Position numbers and translations under genes: made by a program. The notes under the pieces are model-generated. The model worked only from the letters and a program-made list of their open reading frames with translations, had not been told where the DNA came from and ran no database searches. DNA of 64,000 nucleotides from Apricaphanius iberus (Eukaryota > Chordata > Actinopteri > Cyprinodontiformes > Aphaniidae): NCBI GenBank assembly GCA_028564705.1, contig JAPXFQ010002813.1, positions 1,860,001-1,924,000 on the forward strand. The letters run 5' to 3'. Below are positions 37,201 through 44,200 of the stretch, in pieces (position 1 is the stretch's first letter; every line of letters begins with the position of its first letter).

Positions 37201-37603
37201 CCCAGAGCTGGACCACTACAGCACCACACGGGGAGACACCACCACCATCCTCGGAGTGTGTGCCGGCTGCTCGGTGGGGTACTGGACGAACGTGCAGCTT
37301 GGCCATACTTTTGAGCCCCAGGGATCGTTGCCTGTTCCTCTGCCCGTGCTGACGGCGCCGTCTGTGGTGAGAGGTGTTGGCCGCACCCTGGTTGGAATCG
37401 CCGCCCTGGTGGGGACTCGTCAGATAGTGAAGACACTGAGCTTGGGTGTGTTGTATTCCTGGTACAATGTTCCAAAAATGGATCAAAATGCCAGGAGGAG
37501 GAAGGAGATAGAAGTACCGTCAAAGTTTGTCACCTACACAGCTGTTGGACTGGTTAACTCTATATTGGTCAACAGAGTATTTGTTCTATTTGGGCTTCTA
37601 TGA
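7652..37603 (+). CDS. sgpp2: sgpp2, sphingosine-1-phosphate phosphatase 2 (whole gene, 5 coding exons)
   Basis: Dephosphorylates sphingosine-1-phosphate at the ER membrane, feeding sphingosine back into sphingolipid metabolism (known for the family). Coding exons are 7652-7867, 10821-10982, 25628-25807, 35675-35764 and 37058-37603. All junctions are GT-AG and all exons are multiples of three. The product is 397 residues, against about 399 in human SGPP2. The three PAP2/LPP phosphatase motifs are present: K136-x6-RP (C1), PSTH at 163-166 with catalytic His166 (C2), and SRLYTGMH at 206-213 with His213 (C3). The N-terminus ([15 protein letters not shown]) is closer to SGPP2 than to SGPP1, as is the neighbouring farsb. 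Several hydrophobic segments fit a multi-pass membrane enzyme. The introns total over 28 kb and are full of transposons. Confidence 0.95.
8665..8870 (-). repeat. SINE fragment, reverse orientation
   Basis: Contains the reversed LINE-like tail block (CCAAAGTACTTTACACTA) and the GCCCTGGGGCAGAACGACAG block. These are counterparts of segments in the SINE at 6168-6462. The tRNA-like head is missing. Confidence 0.6.
9775..10700 (+). mobile_element. Decayed Tc1-like element
   Basis: Its ends are imperfect inverted repeats: GTGAAAACGTATTTGCCCC near 9781 and GAGACAAATACTTTTCCACAC near 10670. Inside, 10080-10210 resembles the 5' transposase part of fish Tc1 elements (ATGG-GAACCTTGCCAAGAGTGGC, AGAGGTCACAAAA). 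No long transposase frame survives. Confidence 0.65.
10821..10982 (+). CDS. sgpp2: sgpp2 exon 2
   Basis: Encodes residues 73-126, including the first hydrophobic segment and the conserved GHEVFYIT block. The acceptor is TTTGTAG and the donor GTAAGT at 10983; phase 0 at both ends. It contains an internal donor-like GAG/GTAAGA at 10842-10850. Confidence 0.93.
10845..10850 (+). other. Consensus 5' splice site inside sgpp2 exon 2
   Basis: GAG|GTAAGA, a strong match to the vertebrate donor consensus, occurs 24 nt into the coding exon. Its use would leave a 24-nt micro-exon. The full exon is clearly the conserved coding form. Confidence 0.5.
11997..12222 (+). repeat. 5'-truncated SINE copy
   Basis: Shares GTACTCCGGCTTCCTCCCAC, AGTCCAAAAACATGACTGT and GCGACCTGTCCACGGTGTAC blocks with the complete SINE at 48905-49238. 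The tRNA-like head is absent. Confidence 0.7.
15187..15395 (+). repeat. tRNA-derived SINE
   Basis: The tRNA-like head has an A-box-like GGCTCAGTTGGTAGAGTGG and a B box GGTTCAATTCC. The TGCCACTGGGCAAGGCCCTTAA body follows, and the 3' part is degenerate. Confidence 0.7.
15920..16125. repeat. AGTAACT/TTACTTGAGTAA-type dispersed repeat
   Basis: Begins GATGGGTAGTAACTCGTAAT and continues with TTACATTTACTTGAATAA and TTACTTTTACTTGAGTAAT. This is a pattern widespread in fish genomes as a short nonautonomous element. Limits are approximate. Confidence 0.45.
16228..16258. repeat. (TA)n microsatellite
   Basis: About 15 uninterrupted TA units. Confidence 0.95.
17140..17445 (+). pseudogene. Non-LTR retrotransposon ORF2 C-terminal fragment (RTE/Rex-like)
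   Basis: Translates in shifting frames to the C-terminal signature of these proteins: RFGHV, then [19 protein letters not shown], then KWRQMI. Stops and frameshifts separate the blocks. The signature lies C-terminal to the reverse transcriptase in fish LINEs; the exact clade is uncertain. Confidence 0.6.
17448..17512 (-). repeat. L2-type LINE 3' tail fragment
   Basis: TTCAATTTATTCATATAGTGCCA then TTCACAACAGATGTTAT matches the 3' end of the full-length L2 element at about 27785-27830. It is a very short copy. Confidence 0.6.
18390..18811. mobile_element. MITE A, copy 1 (complete)
   Basis: The ends are inverted repeats, ATGGTGTGTTCACACCG at the left and CGGTGTGAACAAACCAT at the right. It has no transposase. 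A second, truncated copy lies at 61879-62110, sharing the AAAGTCTATGGTTGAG and TTTCTGCGGTGCTTT-like blocks. Confidence 0.75.
18889..19409. mobile_element. MITE B
   Basis: The left end TGCTGCATTCCA and right end TGGAATGCAGCA are perfect 12-bp inverted repeats. Less exact inverted similarity continues inward (TCTCGG / CCGA-type sequence). It is about 520 bp with no coding capacity. Confidence 0.75.
21105..21600 (+). mobile_element. Decayed Tc1/mariner-type element fragment
   Basis: Contains AGGTACATCTCATAAGATCA and a block CAGCTAATTACCTCACAACA followed by GGTCTCTCAGTCTGGGTCAG, typical of a DNA-transposon family common in fish. The 68-codon frame at 21389 ([19 protein letters not shown]) is part of its transposase remnant. 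Confidence 0.45.
22325..22811. mobile_element. MITE C
   Basis: The left arm reads TTTCCACTAACAGAACTTCA and onward through GGGTAATTTGACC. The right arm reads in reverse ATCCCACTATCGGAACTTCA and onward through GGGTAATTTAACC. The inverted repeats are about 36 bp with few mismatches. The interior ORFs at 22331-22582 and 22682-22876 merely span the arms. Confidence 0.75.
25628..25807 (+). CDS. sgpp2: sgpp2 exon 3 (phosphatase motifs C1 and C2)
   Basis: Encodes residues 127-186. It carries C1, K136 to R143-P144 within [10 protein letters not shown], and C2, the PSTH motif with His166, in one exon. The acceptor is CACTTTAG and the donor GTTGGC, phase 0. MYIGQV and [11 protein letters not shown] are near identical to mammalian SGPP2. 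Confidence 0.95.
25925..27415 (+). mobile_element. Tc1-like transposon, near full length, inactivated
   Basis: Long terminal inverted repeats are about 130-190 bp. The left arm has TTTGCGACCTTTTGCCACAT, TTCAGGCTTCAAACATAAAG and TAGGTGTGCAAAATTATTCAGC. The right arm has GCTGAATAATTTTGCACGCC, CTTTATGTTTGAAGCCTGAA and ATGTGGCAAAAGGTCGCAAA. The transposase lies between them on the + strand. This is a classic Tc1 plan of about 1.5 kb. Confidence 0.85.
26494..27131 (+). pseudogene. Tc1-like transposase, broken
   Basis: 26494-26955 reads as the transposase middle: [17 protein letters not shown], then the first catalytic Asp in [11 protein letters not shown], then [15 protein letters not shown]. The frame then shifts and 26943-27131 gives [19 protein letters not shown]. 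The block with the second catalytic Asp (usually QQDNDPKH) is missing between the two frames. The third catalytic residue, Glu in NPIENLW of active relatives, is Asp here. The N-terminal helix-turn-helix region upstream is also interrupted. The enzyme would not function. Confidence 0.8.
28893..31967 (-). CDS. L2 LINE ORF2: AP endonuclease and reverse transcriptase
   Basis: Cuts the target and copies LINE RNA by target-primed reverse transcription. The endonuclease signature starts with LNIRSLSPKT and continues with [20 protein letters not shown] and ILSDHFLI. Reverse transcriptase blocks follow: [62 protein letters not shown] and the catalytic YADD at 29735-29724. The C-terminus ends at a stop near 28893. 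The frame is open from the ORF1 UGA (31970-31968) onward, 1,024 codons, but has no ATG until MDHIKPERK, after the endonuclease domain. Translation must use readthrough, reinitiation at a non-AUG codon, or an equivalent mechanism. All expected motifs look intact. Confidence 0.9.
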   Translation of the reverse strand, partial: QPRVQLREPRVQVKEQGLPPTHYPIEIVSRPLPKTNELKVNATRAKYKNLIKINKTRTEHKNKSIKCGLLNIRSLPSKTLLVNDLICENNIDLFCLAETWLQEEDHVTINESTPPSYLNFSVPRSTGRGGGVATIFHSDLLINLQKNNSYSSFEHLVFSFPHTHNKAVKPLLFVVLYRPPGPYSQFLDQISDFLSDLVLNTDKVIIVGDFNIHVDNESDSLNTAFHTILDSIGFTQNVQGPTHSCHHTLDLVLTYGIDCEEITVFPHNPILSDHFLITFKLTLMDHIKPERKLHYTRTLSDNAVANFKEALPTLISSVYKCRTENSDLTRDPSQLDILVHSVNSSLRRAIDKVAPLKRKVASHRRLTPWFNLELRTLKQNVRKLERKWRSTHLHDSFLIWKNSLLLYKKSLHTARTAYYSSLIEENKNNPRFLFNTVAKLTQDHSSIEPTIPQALSSDDFMQFFINKIDSIKNKIIGNLPNMLASSLVNEAASKMVEPNICLNCFNAAELCDVLKLLASSKPSTCVLDPIPTKLLKEVFPLIAAPILNIMNLSLVNGYVPQEFKIAVIKPLLKKPSLDQNDLINYRPISNLPFLSKILEKIVAHQICEHLNNNELFEKFQSGFRAHHSTETALVKVTNDILIASDNGLVTILVLLDLSAAFDTVDHNILIERLQSVGIIGTALGWFKSYLSNRFQFVQVNNRSSSTSIVTCGVPQGSVLGPILFTIYMLPIGKIIRQHGIKFHSYADDTQLYLSINPDESNQLGRLQACLEDIKTWMTLNFLLLNSDKTEVVVFGPEALKKKLLSQPLHLDGIKLASSNKAKNLGVIFDQDMSFRTHIKEVCRISFFHLRNIAKIRTILSRNDAEKLVHAFVTSRLDYCNCLLSGSPQNTIKSLQLVQNAAARILMNIKRRDHISPVLASLHWLPVKSRIEFKILLLTYKALNNLAPSYIRDLIVPYVPNRDLRSQTAGLLVVPRISKSRMGGRSFSYQAPLLWNRLPGLVREADNLSIFKTRLKTFLFDKAYS
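31968..32864 (-). CDS. L2 LINE ORF1: zinc-finger-like, coiled-coil, SGNH esterase
   Basis: 298 residues from the ATG at 32864. Residues 21-43 have a C-x2-C-x15-C-x2-C arrangement (CSLC...CNKC), followed by a short coiled coil (about 46-64). A Pro/Ala-rich linker follows. From 133 there is an SGNH/GDSL-type esterase domain with GSS (140-142), a Gly block (PGARA, 160-164), GGND (189-192) and DGIHP (272-276). Such ORF1 proteins occur in CR1/L2 LINEs and are thought to bind RNA or membranes. The stop is UGA, followed directly by the open ORF2 frame. Confidence 0.88.
   Translation of the reverse strand: MASAAFSLVPPSLSTPPPLSCSLCQMFSYSSASFSEVGRCNKCSIFVALEARVSELEARLRAVEQPGPAVASAESTRTGPSRPPTAPVQPGPQASWVTVRRKISARPQSAANLQPLSLNNRFAPLSDAPAEQERPILVIGSSIVRNVAPETRKTTVKCLPGARAADIRSHLKLLAKDKRRYSRIVIHAGGNDTRRRQSEVTKISVASVCRAAKKMSDSVIFSGPLPDRTSDDMYSRMLSFHLWLSRWCPENDVGYIDNWGAFWGKPGLLRRDGIHPTEDGASLLSRNIDRVISSSPKP
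33837..34215 (-). repeat. L2-type LINE 3' end fragment
   Basis: Starts with TCAATCCAATTCTGTTCATT and proceeds through the AACTTCCCCTTTAACAGCA block and AACCTGGCTCAGTGTGATTG. It matches the 3' UTR of the full-length LINE, diverged and 5'-truncated. Confidence 0.65.
35675..35764 (+). CDS. sgpp2: sgpp2 exon 4 (phosphatase motif C3)
   Basis: Encodes residues 187-216: a hydrophobic helix, then C3 with S206-R207 and His213 (SRLYTGMH). The acceptor is GTGTCTCAG and the donor GTGAGC. Phase 0, 30 codons. Confidence 0.93.
35781..35865. repeat. Dispersed repeat, partner of 4415
   Basis: Shares ATGCTTTATATTGAAAGGA, TTTATCTAAT and an ACAAGGAG-TGTAG block with 4415-4500. It begins only 16 bp after the sgpp2 exon 4 donor. 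Confidence 0.6.
35905..36077 (-). repeat. tRNA-derived SINE, reverse orientation
   Basis: On the minus strand it reads GTGGCGTAGTGGTTAGAGCG, then the B-box GGTTCAAATCC. The rest matches a common fish SINE (GCACCCCATGTGCAGAGGC). Confidence 0.75.
36230..36415 (-). repeat. Degenerate SINE, reverse orientation
   Basis: The minus strand shows the B-box-like GGTTTGATTCC near 36390 and a LINE-like tail (ACATTTAGCGCTTTTACTG on +). It is strongly diverged. Confidence 0.5.
37058..37603 (+). CDS. sgpp2: sgpp2 exon 5 (C-terminal half)
   Basis: Encodes residues 217-397 and the TGA-type stop region. It begins with Asp directly after C3, then has several hydrophobic segments ([38 protein letters not shown]). 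The family block GDTTTILG and the C-terminal [19 protein letters not shown] are conserved. The acceptor is GTGCTTTCAG. Confidence 0.95.
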   Translation, partial: DVVCGIFITTVLILFTYPFWESFDNFQLTSPLSPIIALSLLLLLSYTYPELDHYSTTRGDTTTILGVCAGCSVGYWTNVQLGHTFEPQGSLPVPLPVLTAPSVVRGVGRTLVGIAALVGTRQIVKTLSLGVLYSWYNVPKMDQNARRRKEIEVPSKFVTYTAVGLVNSILVNRVFVLFGLL

Positions 37604-37770
37604 CCTTTTGGCATCAAGTTAGACTGATGTGTAATTATTTCAAAAATGAACTTCGTATTTATATTACTGTACATTATTTGGCTATTTTTTTTACACTGGA
37701 AAATAATTGAATGTATGATCCCTCAGTGGGGATGATTCACATAACTTGTCTGACCTAAAGCTGAGCTGCA

Positions 37771-37776
37771 AATAAA
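37771..37776 (+). terminator. sgpp2 polyadenylation signal
   Basis: AATAAA, 168 bp past the stop codon, is followed by a T-rich stretch. It is the first canonical signal downstream. Confidence 0.65.
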
Positions 37777-38334
37777 ACTTTTTCCACAAAAAATAAACCT
37801 CATAATAGGTTCTATGTTTTGGTTGTTTAAAAACAAGGTTAGACCATGCAGATATTCATTTTAAACTGAACTGCTGCAACTTCTCTTTACTTTGCAAAAG
37901 TATTCATACCCATAAGACTTCTCAGTTTCCCACTAAAGCACAAACTTTGGTGCAGATCTGGGCATCGATTCAAATTTTCGAGTTAGAAATAATTATCACA
38001 GTCATCCACGATTTGTTCAGATTCAATTCAATCTTATCCCATTCGATATGGATACGGGTCTGTGCTGTTATAAAAGGTTTTCATGAGCGGTGACCTTAAT
38101 TATATGGCTGTAATTAAAGGAAACAACACTGGTTGAGTAACAGTTCTCTGCGTGAAACACCTTTCAGACACAAGCCTCAAAATGGCTGTCTCGACTTTTC
38201 CTTCCAATTTTAGCTGTAAAAATGACAATGTTCAACAATTAAACCCATTTTTGGACTTGTGAATCAATTCAGTTAGATCTTAATAAAAATTGATGAATTG
38301 AAGAACTTTTAACTGATTGGAATGTTTCTATAAT

Positions 38335-38430
38335 TGCATTGAAATGACTTTGTTGTTAAGTGCCCTGAGAGGATATTTGTATGGAATTGATGCTGTATAA
38401 ATAAAAACGAAGTAGATTGAATTAAACTAA
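38335..38430 (+). repeat. L2-type LINE 3' tail fragment
   Basis: AGTGCCCTGAGAGGATATTT, then GCTGTATAAATAAAAACGAA and GATTGAATTAAA, resembles the plus-strand 3' end of the L2 family (compare 57200-57275). Confidence 0.6.
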
Positions 38431-39818
38431 GCAAAAAAAGCTAACAGTAATAGCTATTTGGCCTGTCATCCCCATGAAAACAAATTTGCACATTTTTTCT
38501 CACGTTTTTTTGTGTGTGGACATTTTAGGTTTTGCAACGTGGCGGCCCACAACAAAAAGCTAAAGGTTTGGCATTGCCTATGTGCTTAACAATGCACTTA
38601 TGCAGTTAGTTTTGGATGGTGTTTTTTTTCTAAAAGCGAGGTGGTGAGGATATTTGCTTTTAGAAAACCCAGTTATGCGAGTACATGGCCAGAAAGAACA
38701 GCATTCACCATCAGTCGCTAGGGATGTGTATTGGCAAACATCTGGGGATACATCTAGCACAATACAGGGTGGACAATACGATATATTGCAATACTAGAAG
38801 AAAGATTATATATTGTGACTTTTAAAACTTAACTGTAGAAAAACTCAGCATTCTAAACATACTAACCTGTTTAGTACAATACATCCAGTTTTATTACTAG
38901 ATCTAATTGATCCAATGGAACGATGGTGAAAACAGCCTTTCTCCACTTTTAGTACTAAAATTACTGTCAATTTCATTCAGAGGCAGGCCAACACAAGACA
39001 TACAATCATGTGCACTCATACCTTAAGACAATTAAGAGACCAATAAGTCATGTTTTTGGACGGTGGGAGGAGGCTTGTAGTACCCCGGGTTAACCTGGTT
39101 GGAAGAGCATGTAAACACCACGCAGAAATGCACCAGGCTAAGAAAGCTCTAGATGAAAAGCAAGAAAAGAAAATCTTGAAGTGAATTCCTCTAAAAATCT
39201 AGGAACAATTAAGCCCAAAATATAGGTTCGTTCAACCCTAACGTTTTTTTCTAATATAAAAGAATAAAACTAATGGAAATAAACATGTTGGGGGGAAAAA
39301 AAAAAGTTTACTATATTAAATTATGTATACTGTAATTAATGGAAAGGCTGGGACTCCGGCTAGGTTGCTCAATCATATTAATTCCAGTCAGTACATAAAT
39401 GGAACAATTGACAAAATTATATCAAAATCTCACAGGGTTGTGAATACTTTGAGGATCCACTTTTTGTTGGCCTTTAACATAGAAGCAAAAGGAAAACACA
39501 AAAGTTTAGATTTGTAAAACAGTTCAGCGTGTGTGAATACTTTTGCAAGGCACTATACACCCTCCTCAACACCTAAAGACTGACCCATCTGCTGCTTGGT
39601 ATGGACCATCTGTTTCGCTGCATGCTCAGCACGGAGAGTGGGAAGCCTCGTTACAGTCTAGTTAGAAGAAATCCGGCATGCCTGTCAGACTTCATTTACA
39701 AGACGGATTGCTTTCTGTACAGGTTACTTTAATTTGATGTTTCACTGACTGCAACAGTTTCCCTTTGAGCAGACAAAAGATGCAATCAGGAGAAAGCTCA
39801 GCCAAACATCCGAATGGT

Positions 39819-39828
39819 TTTATTTATT
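39819..39828 (-). terminator. Polyadenylation signals of the eef1b2-like gene
   Basis: Two overlapping AATAAA hexamers on the minus strand (AATAAATAAA), about 140 nt past the stop codon. Confidence 0.6.
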
Positions 39829-39964
39829 GTCGGAAATGACAGAACAAAGAATGAAGACTCTGTTCAGTAAAGCACCTGAGTTTCTATGGAAAGCTACTAC
39901 AGCGACTTCAGCTGAGACCAGATTACATTAGGTACTACCATCCTGTCAGTCAAATCTGTGTGAC

Positions 39965-40603
39965 TCAGATCTTATTGAAGGCCGCCACGTCCACAGATTG
40001 GACATATTCCTCAAAGGCAGTGATGGCTTCCTCTAGCAGATCCGTGCCCACTTTGTCGTCCTCCACCACGCAGCTTATCTGCAGCTTCTTGATCCCGTAG
40101 CCCACTGGCACCAGCTTGGACTGCCCCCACAGCAGGCCCTCCATGGCGACGCTGCGGACGCACTCCTCCAGCTTGGCCATGTCTGTCTCGTCGTCCCACG
40201 GCTTGACATCGAGAAGGATGGAGGACTTGGCGACTAGCGCTGGCTTCTTCGACTTCTTAGCGGCGTACTCGGCGAGTCGCTGCTCCCGGATCCTAGCTGC
40301 CTCCGCGCTCTCTTCCTCATCGGAACCAAAAAGGTCGATGTCATCCTCACTGGTGTTGTTTCTGGAGGCAGGGGGAGTGGGCGGGAGAACAAACTGACTC
40401 TTGGCCGACGGAAGATGCACTCTCTCCGCCTGGAAGGACTTGATGTGGTTGTACCAGCGCCGGAGGTGGCAGAAGGTCTGAGGGGGAGGAGATGCGATGG
40501 CGTTGAACACTGTGGCATCAGCTTGTGACGCCGTGAAACCCTCTATGTAGCTTCTGTCTGCCAGGAAATCGTTGAGCGCCTTGAGGCCAGCCTCTGAGCT
40601 CAT
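39965..40603 (-). CDS. eEF1B-alpha-like (eef1b2) intronless gene, probable retrogene
   Basis: eEF1B-alpha exchanges GDP for GTP on eEF1A during translation elongation. The 212-residue ORF starts at the ATG at 40603. Human EEF1B2 has 225. Residues 1-60 resemble the N-terminal GST-C-like domain ([24 protein letters not shown]). Residues 84-99 are the acidic segment with the [10 protein letters not shown] casein kinase 2 type site. Residues 120-212 are the guanine-exchange domain and are almost unchanged ([41 protein letters not shown]), ending in the essential FNKI region. The normal gene has several coding introns; here there are none. Codons aligning with the usual start lie just upstream (reading VFGDM), so the start has shifted or been lost. 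The frame stays open upstream to about 40762. It lies 325-460 bp past the farsb stop on the same strand. Confidence 0.85.
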   Translation of the reverse strand: MSSEAGLKALNDFLADRSYIEGFTASQADATVFNAIASPPPQTFCHLRRWYNHIKSFQAERVHLPSAKSQFVLPPTPPASRNNTSEDDIDLFGSDEEESAEAARIREQRLAEYAAKKSKKPALVAKSSILLDVKPWDDETDMAKLEECVRSVAMEGLLWGQSKLVPVGYGIKKLQISCVVEDDKVGTDLLEEAITAFEEYVQSVDVAAFNKI

Positions 40604-40740
40604 GTCCCCAAACACAGTTTTAGTTGTATGCGGGCGATATGGCAGAGATGGCTGGGATTGGCTGTGAGCTAGGAACTTGTGCTTGAAGGTTTCCTGCATG
40701 GGAACGTCATGTGTGAGGAGGATTTCAGCAGTTTGGCCAC

Positions 40741-40754
40741 TGAAAGAATCAAAG
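40741..40754 (-). other. Possible 3' splice site upstream of the eef1b2-like ORF
   Basis: The minus strand reads TTTGATTCTTTCAG, a good acceptor, about 138 nt before the proposed ATG. It could end an intron in a 5' UTR acquired by the retrogene. No matching donor exon was identified. Confidence 0.3.
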
Positions 40755-40869
40755 CAACACATAAGTCACTGAGTCAATTCACCAAGCACTAACCAAGGCA
40801 CAAGAAGCCTAAATTAAGAGCATGCATGCATGCATAAAGACTCACAAACACAAAAAACTATTGTTAATT

Positions 40870-40875
40870 TTTAAT
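40870..40875 (-). terminator. Possible farsb polyadenylation signal
   Basis: ATTAAA, a common variant, lies on the minus strand about 190 nt past the farsb stop. No AATAAA occurs before the eef1b2-like ORF. Confidence 0.3.
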
Positions 40876-41064
40876 GGAGTAAAAACAGCCGCAATATTTT
40901 AAAACCACGATGAAGATTTACACACTGGTAAGTTGGCAGTTTGTTCAACAGCTACACAGACAGCCAAAACCGCATCCCATAAACACAGCCAAACTACATG
41001 TCTGATTAGTTTAGCAACTGCAGTGATCTTTAGAAATGACTGGTAGAGGTTTAGGAAGGTGAAA

Positions 41065-41216
41065 TCACAGGAAAGGCTCGATGTCCATCTCCAAGGCAGA
41101 GCAGGGCATGGTCAGCTCAAAGCGGCTGATGACGTCTGGGTGAAGGACTCCGAGACGTCCTACGCTCTTCCCGCGGACGAAGATCTCAGCACAACGACCA
41201 GGGAAAAAGGTGCAAT
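41065..41216 (-). CDS. farsb: farsb last coding exon
   Basis: Encodes the C-terminal 49 residues, with [28 protein letters not shown] and a final EPFL before TGA. The acceptor is TTTTCTTCCAG, phase 1. It was too short and too far from the others to stand out by ORF length, but the match is unambiguous. Confidence 0.93.
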
Positions 41217-44200
41217 CTGGAAGAAAACGTTTTTAAAAATTACAATTGGGAAAAAGGCTCGTCAAACCTATTGTAACTGGGTATTTACCCACTCTTCCTG
41301 ACAAAAGTGGTGGAAATCCTTAGAATGTGTTGGTTTCCTGGCCCAGAGCCTTTCTTAAAGAGTAGCCCAGAGGTTTTCAATAGGGCCAAGTCGAAAAGTT
41401 CTTTCAGTAGCTCATTGTCTGCTGGCTTCATCTAGTCCAACCAAGATCAGCTGTTTCAACCATGAGGTGAAATTTAGAAACACAGGGGGTGTCCACCACT
41501 GGTTCAAACACATTACTTTGAATTGTTAAGATATTCTTATTGACGTGGTGGCCGAACATCTAAATTATTGTCTAATCTGGTCATGAAACCTCTCTTTAGA
41601 AGGTTGAATGTTTGAAACACAAGATGCAATTTGAAGTTTAGACCAAAGCTTCTGGAATGGCCCAAAACTCATCCCAACTGAAATTTTCTCATTTTTATTT
41701 AAAAGCTGGTTAGAGCTCAATTATTACTGAAAAGAGGCCTGGAGGAGCCTGACTAAGAACACAAACTGAGAAGAAGGTTGGTTTCTCAGTGTCAAAGATC
41801 TCAAATAGCATGAAGAGAATAATGGTCAAATACCCCTGCCAGAAGTTTTCTAGAAGCTAGTTGAAGGCTAGAAAGAGCATGTGGTTCCTCTGCTTCTCGC
41901 TATGGGACATTTCAACATATATTATTGGGACCCTTTCAGAATTTATTCTAACTCATGCAACTGGCCCGTTTTCATAGGAAGCCCTGAAGTTCATCAGTCA
42001 ACCCTGAAAAATAATGGAAATAAATAAAAGCTCAAGAATTAAGATGTCCATCCTGTTAATGAGGAGTGTATGTCCACCTCTTATCTAACACGCCGTCTGT
42101 GGTCTCTATTATCACATTCTGACACTTCTTATGGCTGCCAATTGTCTCCCTTAGGTGTTTTCCCTCTGAATAACAATGGTTCCTTCCACTTCACAGATAC
42201 TCTGATCAAACAGCGCGAGTAATCCGTTTGGGTTTAGTCTTTTACTAATGGTCATTTGTTCAACCATGTTTATTTTCTTAGCCCGTTCTTGCATAACATA
42301 GAACTCAAAGTTCTCTGAATCCTCGTCGACGCATCTCACATTTAAATCTGGCTGCTCACTTTTTTTTTTTCACAAACAGACTGGCAAGCAGACTTGTCAA
42401 GAGATGACAGGAAGCAGTGGTTACTACAGTAACCACCCCCCTTACCACACACGCATACACCAACATGGCACGCTCCCATAATACATCGCTTCTTCCCACG
42501 CTGTCTTACTAATGGGTTTCAGAGTTCTTAGCCTGGACGTTGACTCATCACCGAGGGGGGAATAATAACACGTCCAGAGCGAGAGGAGACGACTCCGTGG
42601 CGGGGGTTAATTCTACCTCTCATTGTAGCCCCGTGTCCATTAGCGGGACCAAATCAGTGGAGGCTGCTTGCGTCAGCCGTGCGTCATCGGCTCGCACCCT
42701 AAACGGGAAGCCATGGTAACTATATAAATAGATCTCACTATATCCTAAATAACCGACCAATGAATGAATATTCTCCACTTCAGCCTGGCAATGTTCCACC
42801 CTCTCTTCAACTTCCAGCAGGGCAGAAAAGGAAGTCAGATCGATTATTTCCTGGCTGATGGTGCTGTTGGAATTAAGGCTGTTAAACAAAAATCATATTC
42901 TGACCTTTCCTGAGGTTAGAACACAATTGCCTCATTCTGCAAACAGGTAACTTAGTCACAAATAATACATTTGGGTATTTGTTATGACATGGGGGTGTAG
43001 GATTTACAAAGACTAAAACACTTCTTTAGTAGCACTGCAATGTTGAGAAAAAAGGGATAGTTGAAGTCTTGCAGTCCTACTATGCTAAACAAGTTTTCAG
43101 GGAAACAAAAAAAATAGTGACAGAATACTGTATAAAATATGATATGCCTCCTTTTTTAAAGGGACTTTGTGAAGTTTGAACGTTTTATGCGCGTGAGTGC
43201 TGCCTCAGGTTAAATGCGTAACTGCAGCCTGAATGGGCTCACACGTGGTGTGAGCGCTCATGAACGAACGAACAGAACCAACAGCTGAGTCAGTCCAATC
43301 CATGGCAATTACTGATCTGCAGGCATGACTTCAACTGAGGTAAGAAATGTTACTGTTGTGTACGTTTAGTTGGGGTCTGGGCTGGAGTTTTGCTGGTGCT
43401 AAAAGCTGTTCTCTTTATATGCTCTGCTAAATCCATCCTTCAAAACTCATCCCGCGCTCGGCGGCTCTTTATGATGGAGATCGCGAACGCTACTGATCGT
43501 GAACACACATGACATTACGCATTAAGCTGCCCCTGGAAAGTGCTTGAGAAATCTGCTAGGCCGACCCGAGCACTCGCTATTTAAGTGAATTTACAGGCAT
43601 ATAGAGGCAACCGCGGTGAAAAGTCCAGGGCTCATTCTACTGACCAGGGCATTGCTGGATAATACATGAGGAAGAAATGTTACATTTTTATATTTTTATT
43701 TGTAGTTAAACTTATGTATACTACCTTTAAGGTTTTGTGGTCACAGTGGCCTTAATTAACAGTGCAGAAAGAAACGCTAGACGAAACCACTACCTCTGGA
43801 TACTTATATGTCTTATTTTGCGACTCTTCAGATAAATATGTAGATAGAAATCATTGGCTAAATGTGGATTGTAGAAAAACCACAGTGCTGATACTGTTGG
43901 ACCTCAGCGCAGCTGGACACTGTGGAGCATCGGTAACTTGTCATCAGAATTGACAAAAATCCCATCTTGGGTCCCTCTTATTTAATAAATAAGATCAGTT
44001 ACCATAACTACAAAGATGGTACACATTAGAATGTCACCAGGTGACTATGAACCCGTTCAAGCACTAAGCAGACGCATAGATAAGCTCAATGGATGGATGT
44101 GCCATAACTTTCTCCAGCTAAACAAAAACATAAAATAAATTATTGTAGACCAAAAGAGGAACAATCAAAACCAGCACACAGCTTCAGATAATATAGCTAG

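Larger units (their letters stand above)
37604..39818. other. Convergent intergenic region between sgpp2 and the eef1b2-like gene
   Basis: Holds the sgpp2 3' UTR and a plus-strand L2 tail (about 38335-38430). Two Tc1-type termini point towards each other: CTTTGCAAAAGTATTCATACC near 37894 and GTGAATACTTTTGCAAGGCA near 39533. They may be the ends of one decayed element. No gene is recognised. Confidence 0.6.

Noticed and set aside
37040..37486. Large minus-strand and alternative-frame ORFs over sgpp2 exon 5
   Set aside because: They are shadows of the conserved SGPP2 C-terminal coding frame.
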